A stretch of DNA of 64,000 nucleotides from Lathyrus oleraceus (GCF_024323335.1 NC_066583.1:361218377-361282376), one strand, 5' to 3'; positions 48,131-61,700 are shown, numbered from the stretch's first letter. Program-made: numbers and translations. Notes: a model not told the origin generated them from the letters alone.

Positions 48131-48542
48131 GGGTGTGTTTGATTTAGTTTTTAAAAACAGTTTTTTTGTTTTCAAAATTTATAAAATTAAAAATTTGTTT
48201 GATTACAATGTTTTAGAAAACTGTTTTTAAAAACTCTTTCATTTTTATTGTTTTTAAAAGTGAAAAACAAAAACAGGTTTAACATGTTTTTCATTTTTAA
48301 TTTTGGATTTCTGGATTTCTGTTTTCACTTGAGTTATCATTTTTTATTTTCTCATTTTTAAAACTGTTTTTAAAAATAATTTACCAAACAAATATTTCTA
48401 TTTTCTCATTTTTAAAACAGTTTTGAAAAGTCATGTTACCAAATAAATTTTTTAATAGTTCTCTTCTTAAAAATACTTTTCCAAAACAATTTTATAAAAC
48501 ATATTTTAAAAAGTGAAAAGCAAAACTGATTCAAACGGACCC
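48131..48542. mobile_element. Tourist-like MITE (PIF/Harbinger type)
   Basis: 412 bp with imperfect terminal inverted repeats: left GGGTGTGTTTGATTTAGTTTT, right end inverted GGGTCCGTTTGAATCAGTTTT (first 20 of each clear). Flanked by TAA on both sides (48128-48130 and 48543-48545). Non-coding and AT-rich. The 3-bp TAA duplication favours PIF/Harbinger over hAT. Confidence 0.75.
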
Positions 48543-48545
48543 TAA

Positions 48546-49025
48546 TTTTCTGACTCCTATTCTTATATTTCATTTCTTCTTTTATAATGAACAAACTTAT
48601 TCGCTTAAATTTTATTTGTTTTTTTTTTATTTTCAACCTCTTTTTTTTTGTTTCATTAAAAATTGCCCATCTCATCTTCCGTTTCTTTATAAAATAATCT
48701 CTATTTATATTTATCTATTTGTATTTATCTAATTATAAACTTTTTTTCTTATAATTTCATTATAGAAATTCATTTACAAATTTCTAAATACATTAATAAT
48801 TTTTTTTAATAAAAACTATTAAATTTATAATTAAGAATGAAATTTATTTTTTATTTTATAATATCATGAATTATAAAAGTTATATAATAGTAATACATAA
48901 TTTTAAAAATTTATTATTACTTTTATAATTCATGAATACCAAATTAACTTGACTGCAACAAATTCTAACTTTTATAATTCATGAGTACCATGTTACATTT
49001 ATATTGCATGAATTTTAAAAAATTA
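48546..49025. other. AT-rich noncoding sequence with inverted and direct repeats
   Basis: Contains catgaattataaaagt and its inverse acttttataattcatg (about 48868-48935) and a diverged copy of the 'aacttgattgcaacaaatt' segment found downstream at about 49098. No gene seen. Confidence 0.5.
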
Positions 49026-49413
49026 TGGTCACTTTTATCATACATTAGAAAGATTTTCTATTATAAATAAAAATTTCATAATTTTGAGTACTAAGTTAAC
49101 TTGATTGCAACAAATTGTAATTTTAATTTCTAGTGATCTTACTCAGAGGGTATTCATTAGGAGGTTCCACTCACTTTCTAGCTGTGATAGTAGTGAAAAT
49201 TAGTGTGTGAAGAAACATTACTTTGAGATATCAAAATACTTATATAATTCTTTAGTTCTCACCACTTAAAGTATTTGAAGGTCTCTCATATAGTGGTTTC
49301 TTGGGAACCGTCTCTTTCACTTCCATCAAAAAGCTTCTTTCAATTTCTTTTTTTCTTTTTTTTCTTTTTTTTATTTGGTATTTAATTTTTACGTATGAAT
49401 ATGTGTTTTTCAG

Positions 49414-49760
49414 GTATCAAAGGAATTGTATTGTCGAAGGTGTTCAAGTTGTTTGAAACATCAAAATCAAACGGTATATTTCTTTTGATTTCTATGATTA
49501 AACATAAATATAATATAATCACTACTTTTATTTCCATATAAAATAAAGATTGATGGTTGTATGTTGGTATTTTTATATTTCAGATGAATGTCAAATGTAA
49601 TTTGTGTGATAGCATATTCCTTACTTTTCAAAGAATGATTCAGCATACCTTGACTAATCATGTTGAAGCCAAATATGAATGTGATAAGTGTGGAAGAATG
49701 TATTTGACTAAGATAGAGAAAAAACGTCACATGGATGAGGAGAAATGCAAGAAGACATGA
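49414..49760 (+). pseudogene. Small zinc-finger gene remnant, copy 2 (exons 49414-49473 and 49584-49760)
   Basis: Same two blocks as at 17755-18137. Here the first block is preceded by an intact acceptor (tttttcag) and ends at gtatat; the second follows tatatttcag. The 177-nt second block is identical to copy 1 by eye, and the only change seen in the first is synonymous (CAG/CAA, Gln). The 110-bp intron is shorter by an internal deletion. The fingers are CNLC...H-x4-H and CDKC...H-x5-C, plus a Cys/His cluster from the first block. Whether it is expressed is unknown. If a real gene tail, the N-terminus is missing here; no upstream exon is recognisable. Confidence 0.5.
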
Positions 49761-50537
49761 AAACGATTGCATAAGGGTTTTATACTTTCAGATGATGGAA
49801 TGTTTGATGTATATATAAAAGATTACTATTTAGTTACATAAGGGTCGTATTATTTTAGATGATGGGATATTTTATGTATATATAAAAAATTTCTATTTAC
49901 AACTATTATATTTGTCTAAGAAAATTTGATACGTCATTCTCATTTTATTAACGTTCTGCTCTTAGAATTCCTCCTGCTTCATAACCATACTCTTCAATCC
50001 TATTTTTTCTGCTTAAAAATAAATAAAAGGGTATAGAACAAGAAGAACAATAACTCTTAAAATTTCTCATGGTTTAAATGCTACAAACATGAAAAGAGAT
50101 TTGAAGAAAAATACTCTCAACAATTAAGCCATATTAAGTTTACCCATACTGTGTCATTTATTACAACTAGTAGCATTTTGTCTCTCAACAGCTAGCTTGA
50201 CATTGAGTTGATTTGTTTTAATTTCAAAAAATGGATTTATTTATTTTTAAGAAATTTAAAGATTAATTTTGACATACTATAACATAAACATGCATTATTA
50301 AAAAAATAAAATATAGTAGAAATCATAATTATTTTAAAAACTTATATATTAAAAATGATTTTTATGAAAAATTATTTGTAATAGCTTCGATATTAAGTGA
50401 TTTTTTGAAATTTTGATATCTAATTTTTTTTAAAAATGATGAAATATCTAAAATAATATTTTAAGAATAACTATTCAAACCAAATTTTCTTTTGAAATTT
50501 TTATGAAAAATTTCTTTATAATTTTTTTACACTAAGT
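49761..50537. other. AT-rich noncoding sequence, copy 2
   Basis: Counterpart of 18138-18962, with a deletion within the AT-rich repeat near 50240. Confidence 0.6.
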
Positions 50538-50769
50538 TGTTAGATGAAATAAATTTGGCATTTGAATTTGATCAATAAGGAAAACCGTGTTCTTAGTATA
50601 AATAGATGCAAGTAGTCATTAGTATAAATAGTTGTTATCAATTGTAACGATGTACTCATCAAAAAATATAAAACATTTATAAAGAGAAAGCTCCATCGAG
50701 CTTTTGAGTTACAAAAGTACTAATTGTTATTTTAAATTTATTAAGTCAGTTCAATTTATTTTGCCAACA
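50538..50769 (+). repeat. Possible short copia-like LTR, copy 2 (internally deleted)
   Basis: 232 bp, same ends as 18963-19272 and about 78 bp shorter inside. PBS-like TGGCATCAGAGC follows 2 nt later. Confidence 0.42.
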
Positions 50770-51063
50770 TTTGGCATCAGAGCTTGTCACATTGAAATAA
50801 TTACAAGTTCTGAAGGTAGAGAAAAGTAAGAAAGGGGATTTGAATTGTTTTCATTGTAATAAAAAACTTTTTGCAACACCACACACACAAAAATAAATGC
50901 TAACAACACAAGGAGTTTATCCTAGTTCGCTTGAAAATCAAAGTTACTCCAGTCCACCCAACCAAGGTGATTTCGCCTTCAATAAGGACTTAATCCAATA
51001 ATCTCAACAAATTACAAAAATATTTAAGAGTTTAACAACCTCTTAGACCTCTCAAGTATACAG

Positions 51064-54000
51064 TGAAGCGGTAAATTCGTGACGATTAAGCTATGAATAA
51101 ACTTGACATCAGTAAAACCAGAGTTGCCACCGCGCTTTTATTATTTCCGAAGGAAAAGGGACAAGTACGAACAAAACCCAAAGATAAGAAGTTTTCAAAT
51201 CAAAACTAATAAAATGCTAGAGATTACAGGTAAGGGGGTTGGTTACACAGCGGAAAGGTGTTAGCGCCCAAAGTGTGCTAGGTACTCTTAGGGAGCCCTT
51301 TTTGTGTGCATATGTTTTTTTGGTGTAAATGATGTTTGATAAAATATAGAGTGAGGGGATGAGAAAAGAATTCATTAATTATATTTTGTGTTTGACAAGA
51401 CCTTCGGTCTTATGCCTACGTACCAACATAAAAATGAGGGATCAAAATCCTGTAGTTCGTGTTAAAAACTTCAAAGAAGTTGATGGATTAATTTTAATAA
51501 ATATTTAACAAAGAAAATGCACAAAAGGCCAAAGATTTGAAAGGAGTTGTTAGTTATTTTTGTCTTTTTGAAATTAAAGTCAATATGGTTAAATTGATTT
51601 ACAAGTTTGATTTAAGAAAAAATGTTTAAAAATTCAATGGCATAAGGTTAGAGTTACTGATCATTAAAACATGTCTAAGTTTGAAATCACAAGCAAAAAA
51701 AAGTTTTTTAAGAGTGGATGAGATTTTTGAAATTAAAGAAGTGGGAGAATATGAAGAGACTATCCTAAGAAAAAATTAAAAGTTAAGGGTTGAAAAGATC
51801 TGACCAATGGGATGCAATCCAACAGACAAGAATGTCATATAGAAACTCATTTTCCTTTGACCTTTAACAAGCAACAAGCAATAAACAATGAGCAATGAGC
51901 AATAAGCAGTAAGCAATATCCAAACATCATGTGAAGACCAAGGCATCAAATAAAGATAGCCATATCATCCGAGCAAGAAATTTAATAGCTAGCAGACTTA
52001 AATATCTTCCAATGTAGCAGATGAAATATTCCTTGATCAACTCAGAGCAAAACATCAGACATAGAAAATAATAATATAACAATTAAGCACAAAGAGAGAG
52101 TATCAGATGAATCAAAGGGATCCAAGATCTTGTATCAGATGAAGGCATAGTCAAAGATATCTCAGTCTCAGATGTTGGCATTGGCCAAGTCCTTTAGCAT
52201 AGGGAATGTTGCCTAGTTCCAAGTCTAAAAGTTCAGATCAAATCTCAACAATCCAACCATATGTTTTTAGGGTTTTTTGTTATTATTAGGTGTTATAAGG
52301 TCCTAAGGCCATAAACAAAACAAAAGACAAAAAAAATATATATATAATCACAAGATATGACTCAAATGAGAAAAGTGAAAAGGACTTGAAACATAAATAA
52401 GTTGCATGAAATGTAAATGGCAATGAATGATAAAGGTACTGAAATTTAAATTGCATAAAGTCAATGAGTTGAAAATAAAACAATGTTAATAAAAGAATAG
52501 TCAATGGTTAGTCAAATGTTAGTGATGATATTTAATTGATTAAGTCATCCTTTAGAACACTCAACCATTCATTCACAAGTACCAATCCTTGAACCAAGCC
52601 ATCATCCATGAGAAGGTATCCAACTTGGATAAATCAACATGTATGCCACTATCTCTCATGAATGAAAAAAAGGTCAAGTTCCCACACAATGCCATGAATA
52701 ATGGGAGACTTACAATCTCACTTAATATAATGCTATGCCTTGAGGGACAAATTTAGCTTTATGTTAAGCAATCGTAATTGGACTTATGTAGAAGTCACAA
52801 CTATCTGAGGTCGGGAAATAAAAATATAGGTGTTAATGCATGTCAATTATTTGGTACAAATAAGTAAACTCCTAAAACATACCACACACTAAAAGAAAAT
52901 GGGAAAGACCTATCTCAGTCAGACTTGTGTTGATTCATCTGTCACAAGGTCAATGATGAACCAACTAGCATTTAGACATTAGAGAAATCATTGGTCAAAT
53001 GAAGGATTGAGAAAGAATATGGATGAAGATGAAGAGGAAAGGGTAAATAGAAACATAAATTGATCATGAGAGCAACTTCATCTGATCAATATCATCCATT
53101 CATTTTAGGAGATGAAATGTATATTTCATCCCCTAAATCCAATGGTATTGATCAAACAAAGTTCAAATCAACCATGATCAAGGCCTAAACAGAAAGTCAA
53201 ACATCACAAGACATAAAAATGACTCAACATAATTTTTAAACTTTTAATCAATAAAAACTCAAATTAAAAGTGAATTAAAATGCATTTTAATATGGACAAA
53301 ACCTCAAATCCCTTCAAAACACCAAATATATGGCCAAAGGATTTATCCTAGGTCAAACAAGGTCAAAGGACTTTAGACAAAAAAATCATGATTTTTGGAA
53401 AGTCAGAAGTATTTTGAAACAATTAAAAATATGCAAAAAAATATTTAATGCATGAAAAATATCAAAAATAATCAAAAAAATAATTTTAATTCAAAATATG
53501 AAATAGAATTTTTTTTAAAGATTTTTGGTGAAAGTCTCATATTTTTTGGATTAAAAATGAATTTAATATGAATTAAAAAAAATGAGCTAATAAAAATATA
53601 AAGTATAAAATTAAAAGAAATCCAAAAAAAACAAGGGCCATCAGATCTCCCTTATTAATTGAGGTGGCAGATCTGATGGACACACGGTAGAGTGCACCTA
53701 AAACCTGAGTCAAACGCGCAACACAAGTGGTAATCACAATGGAGGGTTGAGATTATAAAGTGGTGTCATGATCAGATGGCCTGGTACGTTCCAGCGCAGC
53801 ACCAGAGCCCTAAATCTGGTCATCTTCTTCGGGGGGACCTTACCTGACTGGTCCACCACCAACCACCACTAAAATAAAAATTGAGTATAGTATTTTAAAG
53901 AAAAAATGCCCAAGAGCTCGAATCTGGTTTCAATTTCATCCAATTCCAAGTATATTGAAAGATACGTGGACTTGAAGTTTGAGGTGCATGATCGGAGTTT

Positions 54001-55732
54001 CTTCGATTTGGTCTCAAAGAAACTCAATCTTGTTGCCTACATTGGTAGGAGTTCAGACAACCAATAATCAATCAAAATAGTTGGGAAATGAGAGAGAATC
54101 GAAGAAGAGAAGTTTGAGAAAATTCACCTTCGGGTAACTTTAATTGAGCTTGATCTTGCTTCCAATTTGCCTTGGCTCGACTCTACCAACTTACAGGAAG
54201 TGAAATGGATCAATGAAAGGCTTGGATTCTTGGAGTTTCAATCTCAAAACTGAATGAGAATTGAAACTCGATTTCAAGTGAAATCTTCAAGTTATCCTTT
54301 AATGGAGGTTACGGAGGCAATGATGCAAAGCTTGGGCAAGAGGGATCCTTTTTTTGAGCAGCAAGGCAATGTATTTATAGCATGAGAGTTGCTTTCCACA
54401 CTTTTCCATAATTTGTCCGAAAATAGTAATGTGATGTGCATGGGTGCAAGGACATGCATTAGGCCCAAAATCATAATTGAATTGAGTCCAAATTCGTGCA
54501 CAAACCATGCTGAGATCATATTATGAAGCCATGCAATGGTAATTGGAAATTGAATTCAAAGGTTGCCAAAACAAGCCATGCAAAGTATCCATGCGCAAGT
54601 CCCTCAATTCTTGTCCAAATGAAGTGATCTTGGACTTTTTAGAAAGGTGAAACCAAGGGAGTTATGCATTTTAGAAGTTGAGGAAAATTGCAGATATTTT
54701 AGATGTCTTCACCAACATTGCAGATATTTCATTCCTCTTTAATTTGGGAACAAAATTGACATAATTTGGATTTGGCATGAGGGAGTTATGCACTTTAGAA
54801 GTTGAGGAAAATTGCTCGTTCAGTGGTGATGGCCCAAAATTACCTATAATGTTAACTCTTAGAACATGCCCTTGCAAGTTGAATTTGACATTTATCAAAG
54901 AATAAAAGTTGGAGAAGACATCTTGAAATTTATCATGAAACTTAGATGTCCTTCATATCGTAAAAATTGAGCAAGTTATGATCCTTGGAAGTTGACCTTC
55001 TAACTAGGGCACATACAAAATGACCTATAATATTTCACCATAAAAAGTGAATTTTCAAGAAAAAATAGCTCTTGATGCCAACATGAAAGTTGTTTGGAAT
55101 TTCATAAAGAGTAGCGTTTTTCTTGGAATCATTTTCATATGAGAAAAATTGTAGGAGATAGGGTCTATGGAACCCCGGTTTTGACCAGTTAACTTTCTCT
55201 GATCAATCTCTTTGAACCAACTTGCAAACTTGAAGTTCTCTTGATATTTAGGGCTCATGGAGTATCATATATGAATAGGATGATGTACCATGAAGTATCC
55301 ATTGAAATATTTGCAATTGTTGAAGAAACGTGTTGAGGAAGTCATACAAGATACCCGGATGAATTAGGGCTTCCAAGGCAAACAAGCTTCAAACTATTGA
55401 TGAATTCTTGATTAAAATGATAACTAAAGAACATAGGGATCCATATATGATGTTTAGAACCATTGTGAACCATTCCTTGATTGATCTTCTTGCACTGAGG
55501 GTCTTAAACTCTATATATGAGCTTGATAGAGCATGGGTGGATGCACACACTACCTACAAAGGAAACAAAGCTATACATGGACATGTTTTTGGTATTTTGG
55601 TTAGTAAACAATGAAAAAAAAGTATGATACAATAAAATGTGCTTGGTGATCTCTCCCAATGCAAACCTAATGAATGAGGGGCGAGGAGGGTACCAAGATG
55701 TGATCCCAAAGCCAATGCAAATGATGAGATAA
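51064..55732 (-). repeat. Ogre-type LTR L4 (copy 2 of L2)
   Basis: Left end TGAAGCGGTAAATTC (one change from TGTAGCGG). Palindrome at 53636-53681 with one arm substitution. Same truncated junction to 3' UTR repeats as L2, so the deletion predates duplication. Confidence 0.75.
53636..53681. repeat. 46-nt palindrome of the L-family LTR (copy in L4)
   Basis: As in L2 but ending ATCTGATGGAC. Confidence 0.7.
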
Positions 55733-57078
55733 ACCCAAAGGTAGGCTATCTGTCATCAGTTAGGATGAACATATCAAGGATAGACCACCTGGTAAATGAG
55801 GAAGAATATCTGTTATCGGTTAGGATAAACATATCGAGGATAAACTGCCGGGGGAAAATAGGATTTATAGCTACCGGTTACTGGGTAGAGTACCAAAGAA
55901 AGAGTATCCGTCACTGATTAAAGTGAACATATCAAGGATAAACTGTAAGGGGAAAATAGGATTTATATCTACCGGTTACAAGGTAGAAGACCGCAAAGAG
56001 GAGAAAATCTGTCACCGGTTAAAGTGAACATATCAAGGATAGACTCTCTAGGGAATAAAATAGGGATTACAACTACCTTTTTATTGGGTAGAATACCAAA
56101 CAGGAAGAATATCCACCATTGGTTAGGATGAACATATCGAGGATAGACTTGCTGGGGAAACGTGTAAGTGAATCCGCTGGAGAAAACAAAGAAGTAAATT
56201 ACCTTTTACCGATTACTGGGTAAAGGTGAAGTACTCAACATCAAGAAGAAAATTACCAGTTGCTGGGTAATAGACTCTCGGGGGCCAAAAGTTTAATCTA
56301 GGTAATAACTAGAGAAAAACGGTCAATCAAATACTCAACCCAATGAGGATATAACTCAAGGGAAATGGTTCCATCCAGATAATAAACTGGGGAGGAAACT
56401 GAAATAATAATCATCCACAAGGAAATAACTCAGTGGGGAATGAGAAAGGATAAACTCTTTCTGCTTAAGGGGCTGACACTCTATAATTGAAGGAGGACAG
56501 ACATACCAAATCCGATTGGGGAAATACTATCACCAAAGCAGGGGATCAGAAGAAAAATAAATACGATAAAATGCACAATGAGATATATGATTTTGTATAT
56601 TATGCATGAATATGCATGTGTATGATTGTGATTATGCTGACAAACCAACATAAAGGATACAAATAACGAAGATTTGAGCCATCACTACAAAACACTCAGC
56701 TAATCTGATCAAAATGGAAACAACCACTGGAGAAATTGCTAGGAATGAAATTAAATCATCTAGCTCAAAATAAGTCAACTCTGGCCGGGGAGAGACATGG
56801 AGAACATGCTTCCAACCAACTCACCACAAACTTCGAGGGGGAAGAGAGCATTGTTATAAGATAAAGATGGATGTTCTAAGGATCCTAAAACGAGTCAACA
56901 CTGTGGGGAATTTTAAGTCAACACAAAATCAAATGTGAGACAACCTTGCAGAGGGCATAACCAAAACTGCTCAGAACCAAGCACTGTCGGGAACAAGGGA
57001 ACTTCCGTCAGCAGACGAAACTCCGCCAGGGATACAATAGGTAAATCTCTGAATGAGGAATCAGGCAAACTGCTGGGG
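55733..57078. repeat. Block U, copy 2: uninterrupted ~100-bp tandem repeat and Ogre 3' UTR
   Basis: Shows the tandem repeat without the chromovirus; the C insertion point corresponds to ATATC at 55965-55969. The 3' UTR then runs to GAGAC at 57079-57083. No coding potential. Confidence 0.75.
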
Positions 57079-57083
57079 GAGAC
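57079..57083. repeat. GAGAC target-site duplication, left side of Ogre B
   Basis: Precedes the LTR end TGTAGCGGGG at 57084; matches the empty site at 33917-33921. Confidence 0.85.
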
Positions 57084-58175
57084 TGTAGCGGGGTATTCGT
57101 TACCATTAGAGATATTGACTAAATCCAAGGTAAATCATACAAGTCGAGTCGCCACCGCACTTCTATTTATCCAAAGGAATGGTTAGAAAGCGAATAAAAA
57201 CCTAAAAGTTTTATCGAATCAAAAACTAGTAAAAATGTCAGAGATCTGGGTAAGGGGGTTGGTTATGCAATGGGAAGGTATTAGGCACCCAAAACATCCT
57301 AGGTACTCCTAGGGAGCCCTTTTCATATTTGTTGCAAAGGTTGTTGTTTTTTTGTGAAAATTTATTTGTGCAAACATGATTTGAGGGATGAGAAAAGCGT
57401 GTATGTTTATCTAATGTACTACTTACTAAAAGAAGGGTCAAATGGATATGACTCGCACGGACGTCGCATCCACTACATACGTATCTCATCTGAATCTGAG
57501 AATCAGAGTCTTCGTAGCTCGGCTACCTAGGGGTTAAAGAGGAGTGTGCTCGCTAAGACGTCGCGTCTTATGCCTACGTATCTCATCTGGGATGAAAATC
57601 AGAGCAAAGCGTAGTTCGGCTAACTACGGGGTTAAGGGTTTGGATTTGGGGCGAACGACGTTACTACACAATCTACCGGATGCTCGACCTTTGGAGACTT
57701 ACTCGCCTGTAGCAGAAGGAGTAAACGTGTTCTTAGGAGAAGAAAAATCAATAGGTTTGTTTGCGTTTTAGGAACGTGCATGCAAAAAGGAGTCCTGGAC
57801 GAAGGAACCTGCATAAAGTAAACACACAAAAATTGCCACCTATCGAGGTCTTCTAGCTAAGAAAGCAGTAAAATGCGGGAAAAAATAAAGGAATAAGGAA
57901 ACCAGAGATCCTTCCAAGCTAACACCATCAAAGAAAGTGAGTCAGTACAGGCAATCAGAATAAACCTCCAGGTGGTATCCCACAAATAAAGTGGAAAACC
58001 AGGCAAACCATCTCTGCAAGAGTCATATGAGCCCTCACAAAACAAAACTCAACAAACAGGTTAGAGAAACAAGATAGAGTAACCAAGAGTTGCCCCTAAA
58101 TCCAAATGTAACCACATGAATCATGCCATTAAAATTCACAAAAATCTCACAAAAAGCAACAAAGGGTAAGAGGCC
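57084..58175 (-). repeat. Partial 3' LTR of Ogre B
   Basis: Matches 9103-10183 of the A LTR (U5 and R side). It joins protease sequence at aggcct|ttgtatc, with CCT shared by both parents of the junction. U5 stem-loop at 57298-57313. Confidence 0.88.
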
Positions 58176-60241
58176 TTTGTATCTTCTTCTAAAACGGCAG
58201 CGGCCTCCTCATCTAGACCAGTGTGGATGAAACCTCCACTCTTGAATAACCCTTGCTTGTTGAAAGTACCAGAAGAAAAGCCTATGCCATCCCGGGATTC
58301 GTTGTCTTCTAACTCAATCATTTTTCCTAGACCAGCAATTGCACCACACTCAATGGCCAACTTTGCATCTTTGTAGGAAGCAAATGAAGGAGCTCTTTTC
58401 TCAGTAGGCTCAGCAATAGATAACGCTTGGAAAGGATATCCAACTTCAGCCTAGGCATCTATGTAAGAGAAGGAAGACAAATGGCTAACCAGGAGAGCCC
58501 TTTCTCCCCCTACCACCACCAGCTTCTTGTTTTTCACGAATTTCAATTTCTGGTGTAGGGTGGACGTCACGGTGCCTGCCTCGTGAATCCTTGGTCTGCC
58601 TAAGAGACAACTATACGATGGGTGAATGTCCATAACCTGGAAGGTAATCTAGAACTCACTTGGTCCGATCTTGATTGGGAGATCAACTTCCCCAATCACA
58701 GTTTTGCGAGACCCATCGAAAGCCTTCACAACTACTCCACTCTGCCTCATGGGAGGCCCTTGATATGATAGCTTTGAGAGAGTGTACTTTGGGAATACGT
58801 TCAATGATGACCCGGTGTCCACTAGCACATTGGACATGGTGTCGTCTTTACAATTCATAGATATGTGTAAAGCCAAGTTGTGGTCTCTTCCCTCCTCAGG
58901 GAGATCAGAGTCACAAAAGCTCAGGTTGTTACAAGCAGTAATGTTTGCGACAATGCTATCGAATTGCTCCAAAGTGACATCGTGATCTACATATGCCACA
59001 TCCAACACCTTCTGCAGAGCCTCTCGGTGTGGTTCTGAATTTAAGAGTAACGATAACACAGATATTTTGGATGGCATTTGTAGAAGCTGGTCTACAACAT
59101 TGTACTCACTTTTCTTGATGAGCTTCAACATCTCATCACAGTCTTCTTTCACATTGCCACTCGGGCCAACAGAAGTAGGAGTTTTCAGTACGGAGGAGGG
59201 CTTAACAGCAAGTGCCGGATTCGGAGAATTCACAGCGTTCCCGATCGGGCGTTCAACAAAATCAGCATTAATTTGAGGCTTCGGCGGTGCTAAAAATACA
59301 CGGCCACTACGGGTCAAACCGCTAACATCGGCAGTATTCACAACAGAAGAAGAGGGCAAGGACACCTCTTTCCCATTCTCTACTGCTACGGTATTGTAGC
59401 GATAGGGAACTGCCTTTTCAGAAGAGTAAGGCACAGGACCAGCAGGCTTAATGATCAGAGCGGGAGAAGCCTTCTGCTTGCTACCATTGTACTTGATGAT
59501 AACAGGCTCGGGGATCCGAAATACTGGAGAAATTACGTTGACCTCATCAGCATCTTCGTCAACATTTCTGTTTTGAAGGATCTCAATGACTCCTTCATAC
59601 AGCATTTCCTGAACATCCTTGTGCACCTGGCAACAACCCAATCGGTTAACAGAGCAGACTCGGCACCTATCATGGTCATGCTCATAATGACTGTAGTTAC
59701 ATAACAAACGGTGCGTCTCGACCAGAGACTCTCTAATATGACTGACATATTTGACCTTGTATTTGCCAGGAAAACCCTGGACCATGTTGACAGATTTCCC
59801 ATGTTCGGGTAATGGGTTCTTCTTCACATTAGGACCTACGTCCTCAAAACATAAAATACCACACCTCACAAGGTCTTGAACCTTGGTTTTCAAAGGGTAA
59901 CAATTCTCCACGTCGTGGCCGGGAGCACCAGAATGGTAAACACAATGTAACTCAGGCTTATACCACCAATGGGGGTTAGCAGGTATAGCCGGTGGGTCTC
60001 TCGGAGTAATCAGCTTCCTTTCTATCAAAGAGGGATTTAACTCTGCGTACGTCATTGGAATAGGATCAAAAGTGACCTTTTTCCTCTCGTAACTTGTGTT
60101 GGTCTGATTACTGTTGTGAGGCTGGTAGGCCTGCTGTTGTGGACGGAGCTGTTGTGGCTGATATTGCTGAGGTGGTTGTTGATTGTTGCTATGTTGCTGA
60201 TACTGTTGATTATCTCTAAAGACCGGTGCTATATGAGCCAC
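58176..60241 (-). pseudogene. Ogre B gag C-terminal part and protease (nonsense mutations)
   Basis: One frame continuous with gag on the minus strand: Gln-rich stretch, CVYHSGAPGHDVENC, protease motif VLVDTGSSLNVFP (near 58830-58800) and the SCLLGRPRIH segment. Premature TAG codons lie at 60242-60244 (Gln in A), 58649-58651 and 58451-58453. At the sites where A has stops (4046, 3287) B still has Gln codons. Protease then runs into LTR sequence at about 58175. Confidence 0.85.
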
Positions 60242-61387
60242 CTAGTGTTGGTTACTGTCGGGACGCACAGTCTTCCTCCTCACAGAGGGTCTTCTTGGTT
60301 TCTCATGGGAGGTCACAACATGTGCCTCTCCATCTTTCTTCTTTCCAAACGCCCCATAAAGTTTGGCAGAAGAGCCTTCTTCTCTGGTTAACCATCCTTC
60401 ACGAACCCCTTCTTCCAGACGCATCCCCATATTCACCATCTCGGTGAAGTCAGAAGGAGCGCTAGCAATCATCCGCTCATAATAAAAAGAGCTCAAGGTC
60501 TTCAAAAAGATCTTAGTCAGCTCTTTCTCTTCTAGCGGAGGCACGATCTGTGCTGCCACCTCTCGCCACCTCTGGGCGTACTCCTTAAATGTTTCTTTAT
60601 CCTTATGGGACATGGCTCTCAATTGATCTCTATCGGGAGCCATATCCATGTTGTACTTGTACCGCTTGATGAAGGCTTCGCCGATATCATTGAAGGATCG
60701 GATGTTCGCGCTGTCTAAACCCATGTACCAACGCAAAGCGGCACCGGACAGACTATCCTGAAAGTAGTGGATGAGTAGTTGGTCATTATCGGTTTGAGTC
60801 GACATCTTCCTGGCATACATGACCAGGTGGCTGAGAGGACAACTATTTCCTTTGTGCTTTTCAAAATCAGGGACCTTGAATTTCACAGGGATCTTCACAT
60901 TTGGAACCAAGGAGAGTTCGGCAGCACACTTGCCGAAAAGATCCTTTCCTCTGAGAGTTTTCAATTCCTTGCGAAGCTCAAGAAATTGATCGTTCATAGC
61001 ATCCATCTTCTCATAAACATCTGGACCCTCAGACGGCTTAGAATGATAGATGGTGTCGTCTACCCTGGGCAAAGTATGCACGATAGGAGGAGGAACGGCA
61101 AGGACCGGGCTAGATGCCGGCAGAGAAGCAAAGGTGGGAACATGACCCTCAGGCATGAAATTAGGAGGCATCCCCCACGGGATCCCGATTGGCATGGCTG
61201 TTGGAATAAAGTGTGCACTGGCAGCGGGCACAGTAGAGGAGACAATCTCGGAGATAACTGTCCTCTGGGGAGGAGTTGAAGGTGTCGGAGAAGACTGGCT
61301 CTGGGCAGCCATGAATGACCCCATTAGGGCAGTCAATCTGGCCACTTCCTCTTTCAGCTCGCGGTTCTCTTGCTCTAAGTGATCCAT
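60242..61387 (-). pseudogene. Ogre B gag, N-terminal part
   Basis: 381 codons from ATG 61387 (coiled-coil start MDHLEQENRELKEE). Proline-rich linker, capsid-like domain (FKVPDFEKHKG to FKEYAQRWREV) and basic region. It keeps the 10 bp at 60556-60575 that A has lost, so it shows the ancestral frame. It ends at a TAG replacing a Gln codon. Confidence 0.87.
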
Positions 61388-61700
61388 CAGTCTTGAAATG
61401 TTGGCTCTAGTGTAGTACCGGTAAGTCAGCTTGTCCTCAAAATAAATGAAGGACCCAGAGTTAGACCACAGGGCAAGGGACCGGAAACAGAACCTACTTA
61501 TGCATATGATGCATGCAATGTTTGTGCATATGATTTGTTTTTTTTATTTCAAAGGAACTTTAGAGTTTTATTTGCAAATTTTGGAAATATTAAGCATTTT
61601 ATCACATATGGAAATATCTCATCAAATAATATCAGGGAAAAGAAGTGCAGCATCGTCAATCATATACAAGAGAAAAGGAAAATAATCATCCTATGGATCC
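61388..61700 (-). other. Ogre B spacer between ORF1 and gag
   Basis: Counterpart of 6412-6724; noncoding. Confidence 0.7.

Larger units (their letters stand above)
49026..55969. repeat. Duplicated block T, copy 2
   Basis: Collinear with 17367-24474. The boundary at 49026 is where similarity with copy 1 (tggtcactttta) begins. Confidence 0.9.
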
